A stretch of DNA of 64,000 bases from Bacteroidales bacterium (GTDB taxonomy: Bacteria > Bacteroidota > Bacteroidia > Bacteroidales > Porphyromonadaceae), in NCBI GenBank assembly GCA_004555765.1, contig SFHG01000004.1:11238-75237 (forward strand), read 5' to 3'. The notes beneath the pieces were generated by a model. That model did no database searches and was not told the origin of the DNA. It was given only the letters and a program-made list of their open reading frames with translations. Shown here piece by piece: positions 33,702 through 42,838 of this stretch; positions within the stretch are counted from its first letter, which is position 1; the number at the start of each line of letters is the position of its first letter. Position numbers and translations under genes: made by a program.

Positions 33702-35001
33702 GAGCCAAACCCCTGAGGCTCGTGGAGCGGAAATGGGCTTCGGCATAAGGAAGGTCGATGTGCAGTGTATCCATATCGCCGGACGGCGCCTCGAACATCG
33801 CATCCGTCATGATACTCTCGAAGATGCTCCTCAGACCACGTGCGCCGACTTTGAACTCTATGGCTTTCCTCACAATGAAGTCGTACACTTCTTCGTCAAT
33901 TATAAGCTCCACGCCGTCCATCTCAAGGAGCTTCTTGTACTGCTTGCTTATGGCGTTTTGCGGCTCTGTGAGGATACGGCGGAGAGCCGGGGCATCAAGC
34001 GTATTGAGGTACGTGATCACGGGGAGACGCCCGATGAGCTCGGGGATAAGACCGTAGTTCCTCAGGTCTGCCGGCGTGACGTACTTCAGGAGGGCATCGC
34101 CTTCTTCGTTCGCCTGCCCTCTCGTCACGCTATTGTAGCCGACGACACGGGTATTGAGACGCTTGGCGATCTTTCGCTCTATGCCGTCGAAAGCGCCGCC
34201 ACAGATAAAGAGGATGTTCTCGGTATTGACGAGAATCATTTTCTGCTCGGGATGTTTCCGGCCACCTTCCGGCGGGACATTGACGTCCGCACCCTCCAGG
34301 AGTTTGAGGAGACTCTGTTGGACCCCTTCTCCGCCCACGTCTCTCGTGATGCTGGGATTGTCTACGGCGCGGGCGAGCTTGTCCACTTCGTCGATGAAGA
34401 CGATCCCTCTCTCCGCTGCCGTTACGTCGTAGTCTGCGACCTGCAGAAGGCGACTGAGGATGCTCTCCACGTCCTCTCCCACATAGCCGGCCTGCGTAAA
34501 GACGGTAGCGTCCACTATCGTGAAAGGCACTTTGAGGAGGCGAGCCACGGTCTTGGCAAGAAGCGTCTTCCCGGTTCCTGTGGGTCCCACCATAATCATA
34601 TTGCTCTTGTCGAGCTCGACGTCGTCGGTGTCCCACGCAGCGCGGGTATTCGCCCGACGCTTGCCGGACTGCTTATTGAGACCTTTGCTGTAGAGTCGCT
34701 TGTAATGGTTGTAGACGGCCACTGCCATACTGCGCTTGGCGTCATGCTGACCGATGACGAAGCGATCCATATACTCCACGATCTCTTTTGGCTTGGGCAA
34801 GTCATCGAAGGAGGGCAGAGCAAACTGTTCCTTTTTCGATGTCTGTGCCTCGGCCTCCTTTACGGCATAGTGCACTGTGTCGGCGCATTCGTTGCAGAGG
34901 TACCCCACGGGCCCCTCCACAAGGTAATCCACCATCATCTCCGGCCGTCCGCACACGCTGCAGGAGTGCTGAGGCTTATTGGTCTTGGTTGTTTTGGCCA
35001 T
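33691..35001 (-). CDS. clpX: ATP-dependent Clp protease, ATP-binding subunit ClpX
   Basis: AAA+ unfoldase, 436 residues. An N-terminal C4 zinc domain (CSVC and CNEC in the first 40 residues) is followed by Walker A GPTGTGKT, Walker B GIVFIDEVDK and a sensor region. It feeds unfolded substrates to ClpP. Its ATG overlaps the clpP stop by one base (TAATG). An L,D-transpeptidase gene overlaps its end. Confidence 0.97.
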   Translation of the reverse strand: MAKTTKTNKPQHSCSVCGRPEMMVDYLVEGPVGYLCNECADTVHYAVKEAEAQTSKKEQFALPSFDDLPKPKEIVEYMDRFVIGQHDAKRSMAVAVYNHYKRLYSKGLNKQSGKRRANTRAAWDTDDVELDKSNMIMVGPTGTGKTLLAKTVARLLKVPFTIVDATVFTQAGYVGEDVESILSRLLQVADYDVTAAERGIVFIDEVDKLARAVDNPSITRDVGGEGVQQSLLKLLEGADVNVPPEGGRKHPEQKMILVNTENILFICGGAFDGIERKIAKRLNTRVVGYNSVTRGQANEEGDALLKYVTPADLRNYGLIPELIGRLPVITYLNTLDAPALRRILTEPQNAISKQYKKLLEMDGVELIIDEEVYDFIVRKAIEFKVGARGLRSIFESIMTDAMFEAPSGDMDTLHIDLPYAEAHFRSTSLRGLAHAE

Positions 35002-35690
35002 TACTTATTGTCCTTGGTGAGCACTTTGTCGATGAGGCCGTATTCGAGCGCTTCCTTTGCGGTGAGCCAATAGTCACGATCGCTGTCGCGGGAGATCTCT
35101 TCAAACGTCCGCCCACTGTGGTCGGCGAGGGTCTGGAAGAGTTCCTTTTTGAGCTTCAGAATCTCCTTGACCGTGATCTCCATATCGCTCGCCTGTCCCT
35201 GAGCACCGCCGAGAGGCTGGTGGAGCATCACGCGGGCGTGGGGGAGTGCAAACCGCTTACCCTTGGCACCGGCCACGAGGAGGATGGAAGCCATTGAGGC
35301 CGCAATACCGGTGTCTATCGTCGAGATGTCGCAGTCGATGTACTGCATCGTGTCATAGATGCCGTACCCGGCATACACGCTACCACCCGGGGAATTGATG
35401 TAGAGTGAAATGTCTTTGCCGGGGTCGCTCGTCTCGAGGAAAAGGAGCTGTGCCTGGATGACGTTGGCCACGTAGTCGTTAATCTCGGTGCCGAGGAAGA
35501 TGATACGATCCATCATCAGACGGCTGAAAACGTCCATCTGGGCGACGTTGAGCTGACGCTCTTCGATGATGGAGGGAGAGATATAACCCCCTTGTGCCAG
35601 GATCCGGCTGTTGAACTTGGTATAATCGTCCAATGCCAAGGAATTCATTCCGAGGTGCTTGGTGGCGTAGTTCTTGAACTCGTTCTTCAT
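35001..35690 (-). CDS. clpP: ATP-dependent Clp protease, proteolytic subunit ClpP
   Basis: Serine protease, 229 residues from ATG 35690. Ser and His of the triad are visible in GIAASMASILL and HARVMLHQP, and the Asp lies in the following helix region. The N-terminal MKNEFKNYATKHLGMNSL is a slightly long form seen in the phylum. The TATATTTG box at 35748-35755 supports this start over one at 35750. The trigger factor gene often found upstream of clpP in relatives is absent; gyrB is divergent instead. Confidence 0.96.
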   Translation of the reverse strand: MKNEFKNYATKHLGMNSLALDDYTKFNSRILAQGGYISPSIIEERQLNVAQMDVFSRLMMDRIIFLGTEINDYVANVIQAQLLFLETSDPGKDISLYINSPGGSVYAGYGIYDTMQYIDCDISTIDTGIAASMASILLVAGAKGKRFALPHARVMLHQPLGGAQGQASDMEITVKEILKLKKELFQTLADHSGRTFEEISRDSDRDYWLTAKEALEYGLIDKVLTKDNK

Positions 35691-35747
35691 TTTTCTTGCC
35701 TTTCGTGTTGGGGTAAATGGAGGACGCATCCTGCGCCTTCCGTTCTG

Positions 35748-35755
35748 CAAATATA
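35748..35755 (-). promoter_or_regulatory. -7 box for clpP
   Basis: TATATTTG on the minus strand, leader about 50 nt to ATG 35690. In the 303-bp gap between clpP and gyrB I see this box, the array at 35840-35921 and the gyrB box, and nothing else. Confidence 0.55.
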
Positions 35756-35839
35756 AAAAGGAATCGGCACTAAAAGTTCACCCGACCGACTCCCTTATTC
35801 TATTCTGCAAAACCCTTGCCATTTCGCCCTCCGGGAGAT

Positions 35840-35921
35840 ACAGACCAAAAAAGTCGCGTGGTACGTACCGAGGAAATCGAAAGGTACAGACCGGGAAAAA
35901 CGCGAGACACGTACCTCGGGG
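35840..35921 (+). repeat. 23-bp-period repeat array, 4 units
   Basis: Cores ACAGACC (35840), ACGTACC (35863), ACAGACC (35886) and ACGTACC (35909), exactly 23 bp apart and alternating between the two core types. It lies between the divergent clpP and gyrB promoters. Confidence 0.92.
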
Positions 35922-35929
35922 AAAAATGG

Positions 35930-35937
35930 TATCTTTG
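35930..35937 (+). promoter_or_regulatory. -7 box for gyrB
   Basis: TATCTTTG directly after the repeat array; leader about 50 nt to ATG 35994. The expected -33 position falls inside the last array unit and is not TTTG. Confidence 0.55.
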
Positions 35938-35993
35938 TTTGTTACGAGAAAGGGAGGGAGGAAAGAATATTTGTGAGTAAACAAGGAATACGC

Positions 35994-37970
35994 ATGAGCG
36001 ACGAAAAAGAGACAAAAGAAACGATAATCCCAAATAACGGAGAGAGCTACGGAGCCTCCAACATCCAAGTCCTCGAAGGACTTGAGGCGGTGCGCAAGCG
36101 CCCTGCCATGTACATCGGGGACATCAGCTTCAAAGGTCTGCACCACTTGGTTTACGAAGTGGTGGACAACTCCATTGACGAGGCCATGGCGGGCTACGCG
36201 ACGCACATCGAGGTGGAAATCAACGAGGATAACTCCATCGCCGTACACGACAACGGCCGGGGTATTCCCGTGGATATGCACGAAAAGATGCACAAAAGCG
36301 CACTCGAAGTCGTCATGACGGTACTCCACGCGGGGGGTAAGTTCGACAAAGGCTCTTACAAGGTCTCGGGCGGTCTTCACGGCGTAGGCGTGTCTTGCGT
36401 AAATGCGCTCTCCTCCACCCTTCGGGCAGAAGTCTACCGGGACGAGAATATTTACCAGCAGGTCTACCACAGAGGACACCCTGAGGCTCCGGTAGCTGTC
36501 ATCGGCACGACGGATCGCACCGGTACCTCCGTCTATTTCAAGCCGGACGACACCATATTCACCGTCCTCGAGTACGACTACAACACCTTGGCAGAGCGGC
36601 TCAGAGAGCTTGCATTCCTCAATAAAGGCATCCACCTCACACTGACGGACTACCGCCAAAGAGACGAAGACGGCACGCCGAAAAGGGAGGTTTTTCACTC
36701 CGAAAACGGGCTCAAAGACTTCGTCGCGTACCTTGACGCGACGAAGGAGACCCTCATCGACGACGTCATCCAGTTCTCCAACGACAAAGGCGAAGCACCC
36801 GTGGAAGTCGCCATGACGTACAATACGACCTACAACGAAAGCGTCCTCTCCTACGTCAATAACATCCACACCATAGAGGGCGGTACGCACCTCACGGGGT
36901 TCCGCCGCGCCCTCACCCGCACACTCAAGAAGTACGCCGACGACTCCGGCATCTTGGAGAAAGAAAAAGTGGAAGTCACGGGGGACGACTTCCGCGAAGG
37001 GCTTACCGCGGTCATCTCCGTGAAGGTGCAGGAGCCGCAGTTTGAAGGACAGACGAAAACGAAGCTCGGGAACTCCGAGATAGTGGCAGTCGTAGACTCG
37101 GCCGTCTCCGAAGCACTCTCCGTCTACCTCGAGGAACACCCCAAAGAGGCACGTATGATCGTGGACAAAGTGGTCATTGCAGCCAAGGCGCGTGTAGCCG
37201 CAAAGCGTGCGCGAGAGATGGTGCAACGCAAAGGCCCGATGTTCTCCGGAGGGTTGCCGGGCAAGCTCTCGGACTGCCGCAGCCGCGACCCCGAGATCTG
37301 CGAGATCTTCCTCGTCGAAGGGGACTCCGCAGGCGGCACCGCCAAGCAGGGACGCGACTCCATGTTCCAGGCAATCCTACCCCTCCGCGGTAAGATCCTC
37401 AACGTCGAAAAAGCCATGCCGCACCGCGTCTTTGAGAATAAAGAAATCCAATCGATGTACACCGCCCTCGGCGTAAGCATCGGCACGGAGGAAGACCCCA
37501 AGGAGCTCAATATGACCAAGCTGCGTTACCACAAAGTCATCATTATGACCGATGCCGATGTGGACGGTGCCCATATCGCCACTCTGCTCCTCACTTTCTT
37601 CTTCCGCCACATGCGTCCGCTCATCGAGAACGGCTACGTCTACCTCGCCACTCCCCCGCTCTACCAGTGTAAGAAGGGCGACGTGCAGGAGTACTGCTAC
37701 ACGGACAAGGACCGGATGGACTTCATCCAAAAGTACGCCGACGGCGACGAGACCCAGATCATCACCCAGCGCTACAAAGGTCTTGGTGAAATGGACCACG
37801 ATCAGCTCTGGGAGACCACTATGGATCCCGAACAGAGGTACCTCAAGCAGGTGCAGCTCGACAACGCCGTCGAAGCCGACCGCGTCTTCTCGATGCTGAT
37901 GGGCGAAGACGTGGAACCGAGACGGGAGTTCATCGAAGAAAACGCCACTTATGCGACAGTAGATGCCTGA
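35994..37970 (+). CDS. gyrB: DNA gyrase subunit B
   Basis: ATPase subunit of gyrase, 658 residues. GHKL motifs include NSIDEAMAG and DNGRGIPV, with the ATP lid near GGLHGVGVSCVNALS; the TOPRIM domain has EGDSAGGTAKQGRD and MTDADVDGAHI. The C-terminal QRYKGLGEMDHDQLWETTMD is standard. I place the start at ATG 35994; a GTG at 35973 would add seven residues. It is followed by a repeat array and the C26-M19 fusion gene. Confidence 0.97.
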   Translation: MSDEKETKETIIPNNGESYGASNIQVLEGLEAVRKRPAMYIGDISFKGLHHLVYEVVDNSIDEAMAGYATHIEVEINEDNSIAVHDNGRGIPVDMHEKMHKSALEVVMTVLHAGGKFDKGSYKVSGGLHGVGVSCVNALSSTLRAEVYRDENIYQQVYHRGHPEAPVAVIGTTDRTGTSVYFKPDDTIFTVLEYDYNTLAERLRELAFLNKGIHLTLTDYRQRDEDGTPKREVFHSENGLKDFVAYLDATKETLIDDVIQFSNDKGEAPVEVAMTYNTTYNESVLSYVNNIHTIEGGTHLTGFRRALTRTLKKYADDSGILEKEKVEVTGDDFREGLTAVISVKVQEPQFEGQTKTKLGNSEIVAVVDSAVSEALSVYLEEHPKEARMIVDKVVIAAKARVAAKRAREMVQRKGPMFSGGLPGKLSDCRSRDPEICEIFLVEGDSAGGTAKQGRDSMFQAILPLRGKILNVEKAMPHRVFENKEIQSMYTALGVSIGTEEDPKELNMTKLRYHKVIIMTDADVDGAHIATLLLTFFFRHMRPLIENGYVYLATPPLYQCKKGDVQEYCYTDKDRMDFIQKYADGDETQIITQRYKGLGEMDHDQLWETTMDPEQRYLKQVQLDNAVEADRVFSMLMGEDVEPRREFIEENATYATVDA

Positions 37971-38000
37971 CTTTTTTGGAAAGATAAGGAAGTAATTTTC

Positions 38001-38077
38001 GGTCAGACCGGGGAAATCTCTTCGGTCTGTCCGAAAGTTTTTCCCCGGTCTGTACGGGAAAGAAATTTCGGTCTATG
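38001..38077 (-). repeat. 23-bp-period repeat array, 4 units
   Basis: Cores GGTCAGA (38001), GGTCTGT (38024), GGTCTGT (38047) and GGTCTAT (38070), exactly 23 bp apart. The left edge GTAATTTTCGG matches the A/T-rich terminal unit of other arrays in inverted orientation. It lies between gyrB and the fusion peptidase gene. Confidence 0.88.
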
Positions 38078-38130
38078 CAAGATTTTCTCTTGGCTCTCGT
38101 CATTGCCAACCATCTACACGAAGGCACACT

Positions 38131-39936
38131 ATGAAGCCGGTCTCCTATAACCTCAAAAGTCTCTTCGGGCGGGTTCGCTCCGGGATGAAGTATGCGGAGG
38201 AGTGCCCTCCCGTCATCGGCATCACGGCAAATCACGATCACGCAGACGAAAACCGTCTCACCGACACCTATGCCGTCAGCGTCCGAAAGGCGGGCGGCAC
38301 ACCGCTTATTATCCCCAAAATCACGGACGAAGAGACGGTGATAAGCGCTGTGAGCAAATGCGACGGCATCATACTCACCGGTGGCGGCGACCTGCATCCG
38401 CTCTGGACGGAGTCCGAATCGATGGGCAAGCTGGGGCGGATCGACTCCGAAAAAGATCTCTTCGACTTCACGGTCATCTACGCGGCGCTAAGGCTCTCCA
38501 TCCCCATCCTCGGTATCTGTCGGGGCTTCCAGATGCTCAACGTCGCTCTCGGAGGGACGCTCTACGAAGACATTCCCTCTCAAGTCCTTGGCGCCATAGG
38601 ACACGACCAGCCTACGTCCCGCTACGAGACATGGCACCGCGTGAAGATCGAAAAAGAGGGAAGGCTGAAGGATATATTTGGCGGAACCAAATCGGTAGAG
38701 ACAAACTCCTTTCACCATCAAGCCGTGCGACTCCTGCCCGACTTCGCAAAAGTATGCGCCACGGCTTCGGACGGTGTGATAGAGGCTGCCGACTACTACC
38801 CCGAGTACAACGCCCTCGGCGTACAGTGGCACCCGGAGGCTTTGGCGTACAACGACCTCGATCCGCACACGAAGCTCTTCGACTTCTTAGTCCGTGAAGC
38901 CGAACTCTACCAAAGGGCACGCTATGTCTTCGAGAGTACGGTTGTCTGCGACTCGCACGCCGATACACCGACCGCGTTTTTGAAAGCAGACGGGGCAGTC
39001 GATTTCCTCAAACCCTCCGATGACTTTCTCATCGATTACCCCCGGATGGTCGATGGCGGCGTACACGTCGCCACGATGGTCGCGTGGATTCCGCAGGCGG
39101 AAGAACTGACGGACAAGACACGGGCAGATGCCGCAGACTTGGCAGAAAAAGAGCTGGAAATGACCCGCAGGATCATGGCGGAGACACAGGGCAAAGTCGT
39201 CCTCTATGTCGACCCCGACGACGCGTGGGACACCTCCATAACCGGCACGAAGGGCATCCTCCTCGGGATCGAAAACGGCTTCGCCATCGGCAGAGACCTC
39301 TCCAAACTCCGTAAGTTTCAGGAGCTCGGCGTGCAGTACGTGACGCTCTGCCACAACGGGGACAACGACATCTGCGACTCCGCCTCTAAGACAAAGCACA
39401 CGCACGGAGGCCTCTCCGCCTTCGGACGAGAAGTGATTCGGGAGATGAACCGCCTCGGCATAACGATAGACATCGCCCACGCCGGCGACCGGACCATAGA
39501 AGACATCCTCGAGATCTCCTCCCAGCCCATCATCAGCTCGCACTCGTCCTGCAGGGCTCTCTTCGACCACCCGCGAAACTTGCCCGACCTCTTGATGAAA
39601 GCGATCGCGGACAAAGGCGGCGTGATCCAGATGTGTATGTACGGCGGTTTTCTGAGAGAGAAAGCAAGCGAAGCGACGATAGGGGACTTTTGCGACCACG
39701 TGATGCACGCAGTCGAGATTGCGGGCTATGACCACGTGGGCATCGGCACCGACTTCGACGGGGACGGAGAAGTAAGCGGATGCCGGCATATAGGCGAGTT
39801 CAAACGCATCGCGATGGAGCTACTCCGAAGAGGCATCTCGGAGCCCAACCTGCACTTGATGATGGGACTGAACTACCTCAACGCCCTAAATGCAAACTAC
39901 CACCATTGGGAAGAGCTTTACGAAGAAACCCGGTAA
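38131..39936 (+). CDS. gamma-glutamyl hydrolase (C26) fused to membrane-dipeptidase-type (M19) peptidase
   Basis: A 601-residue two-domain enzyme without an evident signal peptide. Residues about 25-255 form a class I amidotransferase-like C26/PuuD domain with nucleophile Cys130 in LGICRGFQ and His234/Glu236 in VQWHPE. Residues about 270-600 form an M19 domain with the metal pair in CDSHADTP (His276, Asp278), a Glu in LLGIENGFA, histidines in IDIAHAG and IISSHSS, and GTDFDGDG. Both sites look intact. Inferred role: stepwise hydrolysis of gamma-glutamyl peptides, with the M19 half splitting the released dipeptide, as for Cys-Gly. It precedes leuS by 49 bp. Confidence 0.85.
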   Translation: MKPVSYNLKSLFGRVRSGMKYAEECPPVIGITANHDHADENRLTDTYAVSVRKAGGTPLIIPKITDEETVISAVSKCDGIILTGGGDLHPLWTESESMGKLGRIDSEKDLFDFTVIYAALRLSIPILGICRGFQMLNVALGGTLYEDIPSQVLGAIGHDQPTSRYETWHRVKIEKEGRLKDIFGGTKSVETNSFHHQAVRLLPDFAKVCATASDGVIEAADYYPEYNALGVQWHPEALAYNDLDPHTKLFDFLVREAELYQRARYVFESTVVCDSHADTPTAFLKADGAVDFLKPSDDFLIDYPRMVDGGVHVATMVAWIPQAEELTDKTRADAADLAEKELEMTRRIMAETQGKVVLYVDPDDAWDTSITGTKGILLGIENGFAIGRDLSKLRKFQELGVQYVTLCHNGDNDICDSASKTKHTHGGLSAFGREVIREMNRLGITIDIAHAGDRTIEDILEISSQPIISSHSSCRALFDHPRNLPDLLMKAIADKGGVIQMCMYGGFLREKASEATIGDFCDHVMHAVEIAGYDHVGIGTDFDGDGEVSGCRHIGEFKRIAMELLRRGISEPNLHLMMGLNYLNALNANYHHWEELYEETR

Positions 39937-39985
39937 GTCCGGAAAATTTGGCACAGACGACAACAAACACCAAAATAAATACCTC

Positions 39986-42775
39986 ATGGAGTACAATTTT
40001 CAAGAGATAGAGAAGAAATGGCAAAGGATCTGGGAAGAGGAAGGTACGTACAAAGTCACGGAAGACCCTTCTAAGCCCAAATACTACGTCTTGGATATGT
40101 TCCCCTACCCCTCCGGCGCAGGGCTCCACGTCGGTCACCCCCTCGGCTACATCGCGTCCGACATCATCAGCCGGTATATGAGGCACAAGGGGTATAACGT
40201 ACTCCACCCCATGGGCTACGACGCCTACGGCCTGCCCGCCGAACAGTACGCCATCCAGACCGGTCAGCACCCGGAGATAACCACGGAGCAAAATACTGCC
40301 CGCTACACTTCTCAGCTCAAGAATATCGGGTTCTCATACGATTGGAGCCGCACGCTCAAGACCAGCGACCCCGAGTATTTCAAGTGGACACAGTGGGCTT
40401 TTATCCAAATGTTCGAGCATTACTACGACACGGAGCTCGACAAGGCAATGCCCATAGCCGGTCTCGTCGCACACTTCAAGCAGCACGGCACGGAGGGTAT
40501 ACACGCCTCGGAGACAGAGTCGCTTTCGTTTACTGCGGACGACTGGAACTCGTGGGGAGAGAGACGGCAGCAGGAGACACTTATGAACTACCGAATCGCT
40601 TATCTCGGAGAAACCATGGTCAACTGGTGCCCCGATCTCGGCACCGTCCTGGCCAATGACGAAGTGAGCGAAGGTCTGAGTGTCAGAGGCGGCTACCCCG
40701 TCATCCAGAAGATGATGAGACAGTGGTGCCTCCGCGTCTCGGCCTATGCTGAGCGACTGATTGAAGGGCTCAAGAACCTGAATTGGACCAATGCCCTAAA
40801 GGAAACTCAACGCAACTGGATCGGACGTTCGTCCGGGGCAGAAGTCGACTTCAGGCTCAAAGGCACGGACGAAATCATCACAGTATTCACGACCCGCGCC
40901 GATACGCTTTTCGGGGTGACTTTTATGGTACTCGCGCCGGAAAGCGACTTGGTCTCCCGTCTCACCACGGACGAGCAAAAAGCAGAAGTAGACGCCTACC
41001 TCGATCGCACCCGCCACCGTACCGAACGCGAGCGTATGATCGACCGCAGCGTCACGGGCGTCTTCACCGGCGCTTATGCCATTCACCCTATCACGGGAAA
41101 AGAAGTGCCCATCTGGATCAGCGACTACGTCCTCAGCGGCTATGGCACGGGTGCGGTCATGGCCGTACCCGCACATGACTCCCGAGACTTTGCCTTTGCG
41201 AAACATTTCGGTCTCCCGATCGTACAGGTCGTCAAGCCCCTCTCGGGAGAAACCAAGGATCCGTCCGTGTGGGAGGAATCCGTCGACTCCCATGAGGGGA
41301 CGATGATTCACTCCGACTTCCTCGACGGTCTCTCTGTGGACGAGGCAATCGAAAGGATGAGGGATTTTCTCAAAGAGAACGGGCTCGGGACAAAGAAGAC
41401 GAACTACCGGCTCCGCGATGCCATATTCAGCCGCCAAAGATACTGGGGCGAACCTTTCCCCATTTACTATAAGGACGACATTCCCTACCCGCTCGGTGAG
41501 GAAGATCTTCCGCTCTGCCTCCCGCAGGTCGATGCCTACCTGCCCACAGAGTCGGGAGAACCGCCTCTCGGCAGGGCGAAGGGCTGGGTCACGAAGGAAG
41601 GATACCCCCTCGAATTGAATACGATGCCCGGGTTTGCAGGCAGCTCCGCCTACTACCTCCGCTATATGGATCCACATAACGACAAGGCGCTCGTGAGTCG
41701 TGAAGCGAATGCGTATTGGCAAAACGTAGATGTCTACATCGGTGGCACCGAGCATGCCACGGGACACCTGATCTACAGCCGTTTTTGGAATAAGTTTCTC
41801 TACGACCTCGGCTTGGTGGTAAAGGACGAACCTTTCGACCGCCTCATCAACCAAGGTATGATTCAAGGGCGGAGCAGCTTCGTCTACCGCATCAAGGGTA
41901 CCGATACGTACGTCTCATCGGGTCGCAAGTCCGAGTTTGATGTCCAGCCCATACACGTGGACATCCATCTCGTAAAGAACGACCGTCTCGACTTGGACGC
42001 ATTCAAGGCCTCGCAGCCTGACCGGGCAAACGCCTCCTTTGAGCTCGAAGCCGATGGCAGCTACATCACCGGCACCGCCGTGGAGAAGATGAGCAAATCC
42101 TACCTCAATGTCGTCAACCCCGACGACATCATAGAGGAGTACGGTGCCGACACGTTGCGGCTCTACGAGATGTTCCTCGGTCCCTTGGAGCAGTCCAAAC
42201 CTTGGGACACAAACGGGATAGACGGGGTGTTCCGATTCCTTCGCAAGCTCTTCTCCCTCTTCTACGACGCCGACGACAACCTCGCCCTCACAGACGGGAA
42301 ACCGACACCCGAAGCGCTCAAGAGTCTGCACGGCATGCTCAAAAAAGTCACCAAGAGTATCGAAACCTACTCCTTCAATACCTGTGTCAGTGCTTATATG
42401 ATTTGTGCCAATGAGCTGCAAGCACAGGGGTGCACGAATCGCACCATCCTTGAGACGTTCCTCGTCTCACTCTCTCCTTTTGCGCCGCACCTCTCCGAAG
42501 AGCTTTGGCACCGCATCGGGCATACCGGCACCATCACCACGGAGCCTTTCCCCGAGTACAATGAGGCGTACCTCAAAGAGAGTGTCATCAATTATCCCGT
42601 CTCCGTAGACGGCAAAGTCCGCGCCCAGCTCCGCTTGGATGCCTCACTCTCCAAGGAAGAGATCGAAAAGGCGGTTCTTGATGCGCCCGACGTCCGGAAG
42701 TTTATCGACGGCAAGGAGGTGAAAAAAGTGATCGTGGTTCCCGGTCGGATCGTCAACCTTGTCACTGGCAAATAA
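39986..42775 (+). CDS. leuS: leucine--tRNA ligase
   Basis: Class Ia synthetase of 929 residues from ATG 39986. The HIGH-type motif is in PSGAGLHVGHPLGY (about 32-45) and the KMSKS loop in AVEKMSKSYLNVV (about 697-709). The editing domain and the lineage-typical insertion before KMSKS (YRIKGTDTYVSSG and after) are present. Upstream in-frame codons from 39890 overlap the preceding gene and are not family-like. YitT follows after 63 bp. Confidence 0.97.
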   Translation: MEYNFQEIEKKWQRIWEEEGTYKVTEDPSKPKYYVLDMFPYPSGAGLHVGHPLGYIASDIISRYMRHKGYNVLHPMGYDAYGLPAEQYAIQTGQHPEITTEQNTARYTSQLKNIGFSYDWSRTLKTSDPEYFKWTQWAFIQMFEHYYDTELDKAMPIAGLVAHFKQHGTEGIHASETESLSFTADDWNSWGERRQQETLMNYRIAYLGETMVNWCPDLGTVLANDEVSEGLSVRGGYPVIQKMMRQWCLRVSAYAERLIEGLKNLNWTNALKETQRNWIGRSSGAEVDFRLKGTDEIITVFTTRADTLFGVTFMVLAPESDLVSRLTTDEQKAEVDAYLDRTRHRTERERMIDRSVTGVFTGAYAIHPITGKEVPIWISDYVLSGYGTGAVMAVPAHDSRDFAFAKHFGLPIVQVVKPLSGETKDPSVWEESVDSHEGTMIHSDFLDGLSVDEAIERMRDFLKENGLGTKKTNYRLRDAIFSRQRYWGEPFPIYYKDDIPYPLGEEDLPLCLPQVDAYLPTESGEPPLGRAKGWVTKEGYPLELNTMPGFAGSSAYYLRYMDPHNDKALVSREANAYWQNVDVYIGGTEHATGHLIYSRFWNKFLYDLGLVVKDEPFDRLINQGMIQGRSSFVYRIKGTDTYVSSGRKSEFDVQPIHVDIHLVKNDRLDLDAFKASQPDRANASFELEADGSYITGTAVEKMSKSYLNVVNPDDIIEEYGADTLRLYEMFLGPLEQSKPWDTNGIDGVFRFLRKLFSLFYDADDNLALTDGKPTPEALKSLHGMLKKVTKSIETYSFNTCVSAYMICANELQAQGCTNRTILETFLVSLSPFAPHLSEELWHRIGHTGTITTEPFPEYNEAYLKESVINYPVSVDGKVRAQLRLDASLSKEEIEKAVLDAPDVRKFIDGKEVKKVIVVPGRIVNLVTGK

Positions 42776-42838
42776 AGCCTTTCACTACAGTGAAAAATCC
42801 AATCTAACCCTATACCTTATATCCTTACCCATTATTGT

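Noticed and set aside
35973..35993. GTG start seven codons upstream of the gyrB ATG.
   Set aside because: GyrB homologues start near the MSDEKE region and an ATG is available; the extension is not family-like.
42784..42799. Short palindrome TTTCAC-TACA-GTGAAA after leuS as a terminator.
   Set aside because: The stem is six A/T-rich pairs with no U run, too weak to call.
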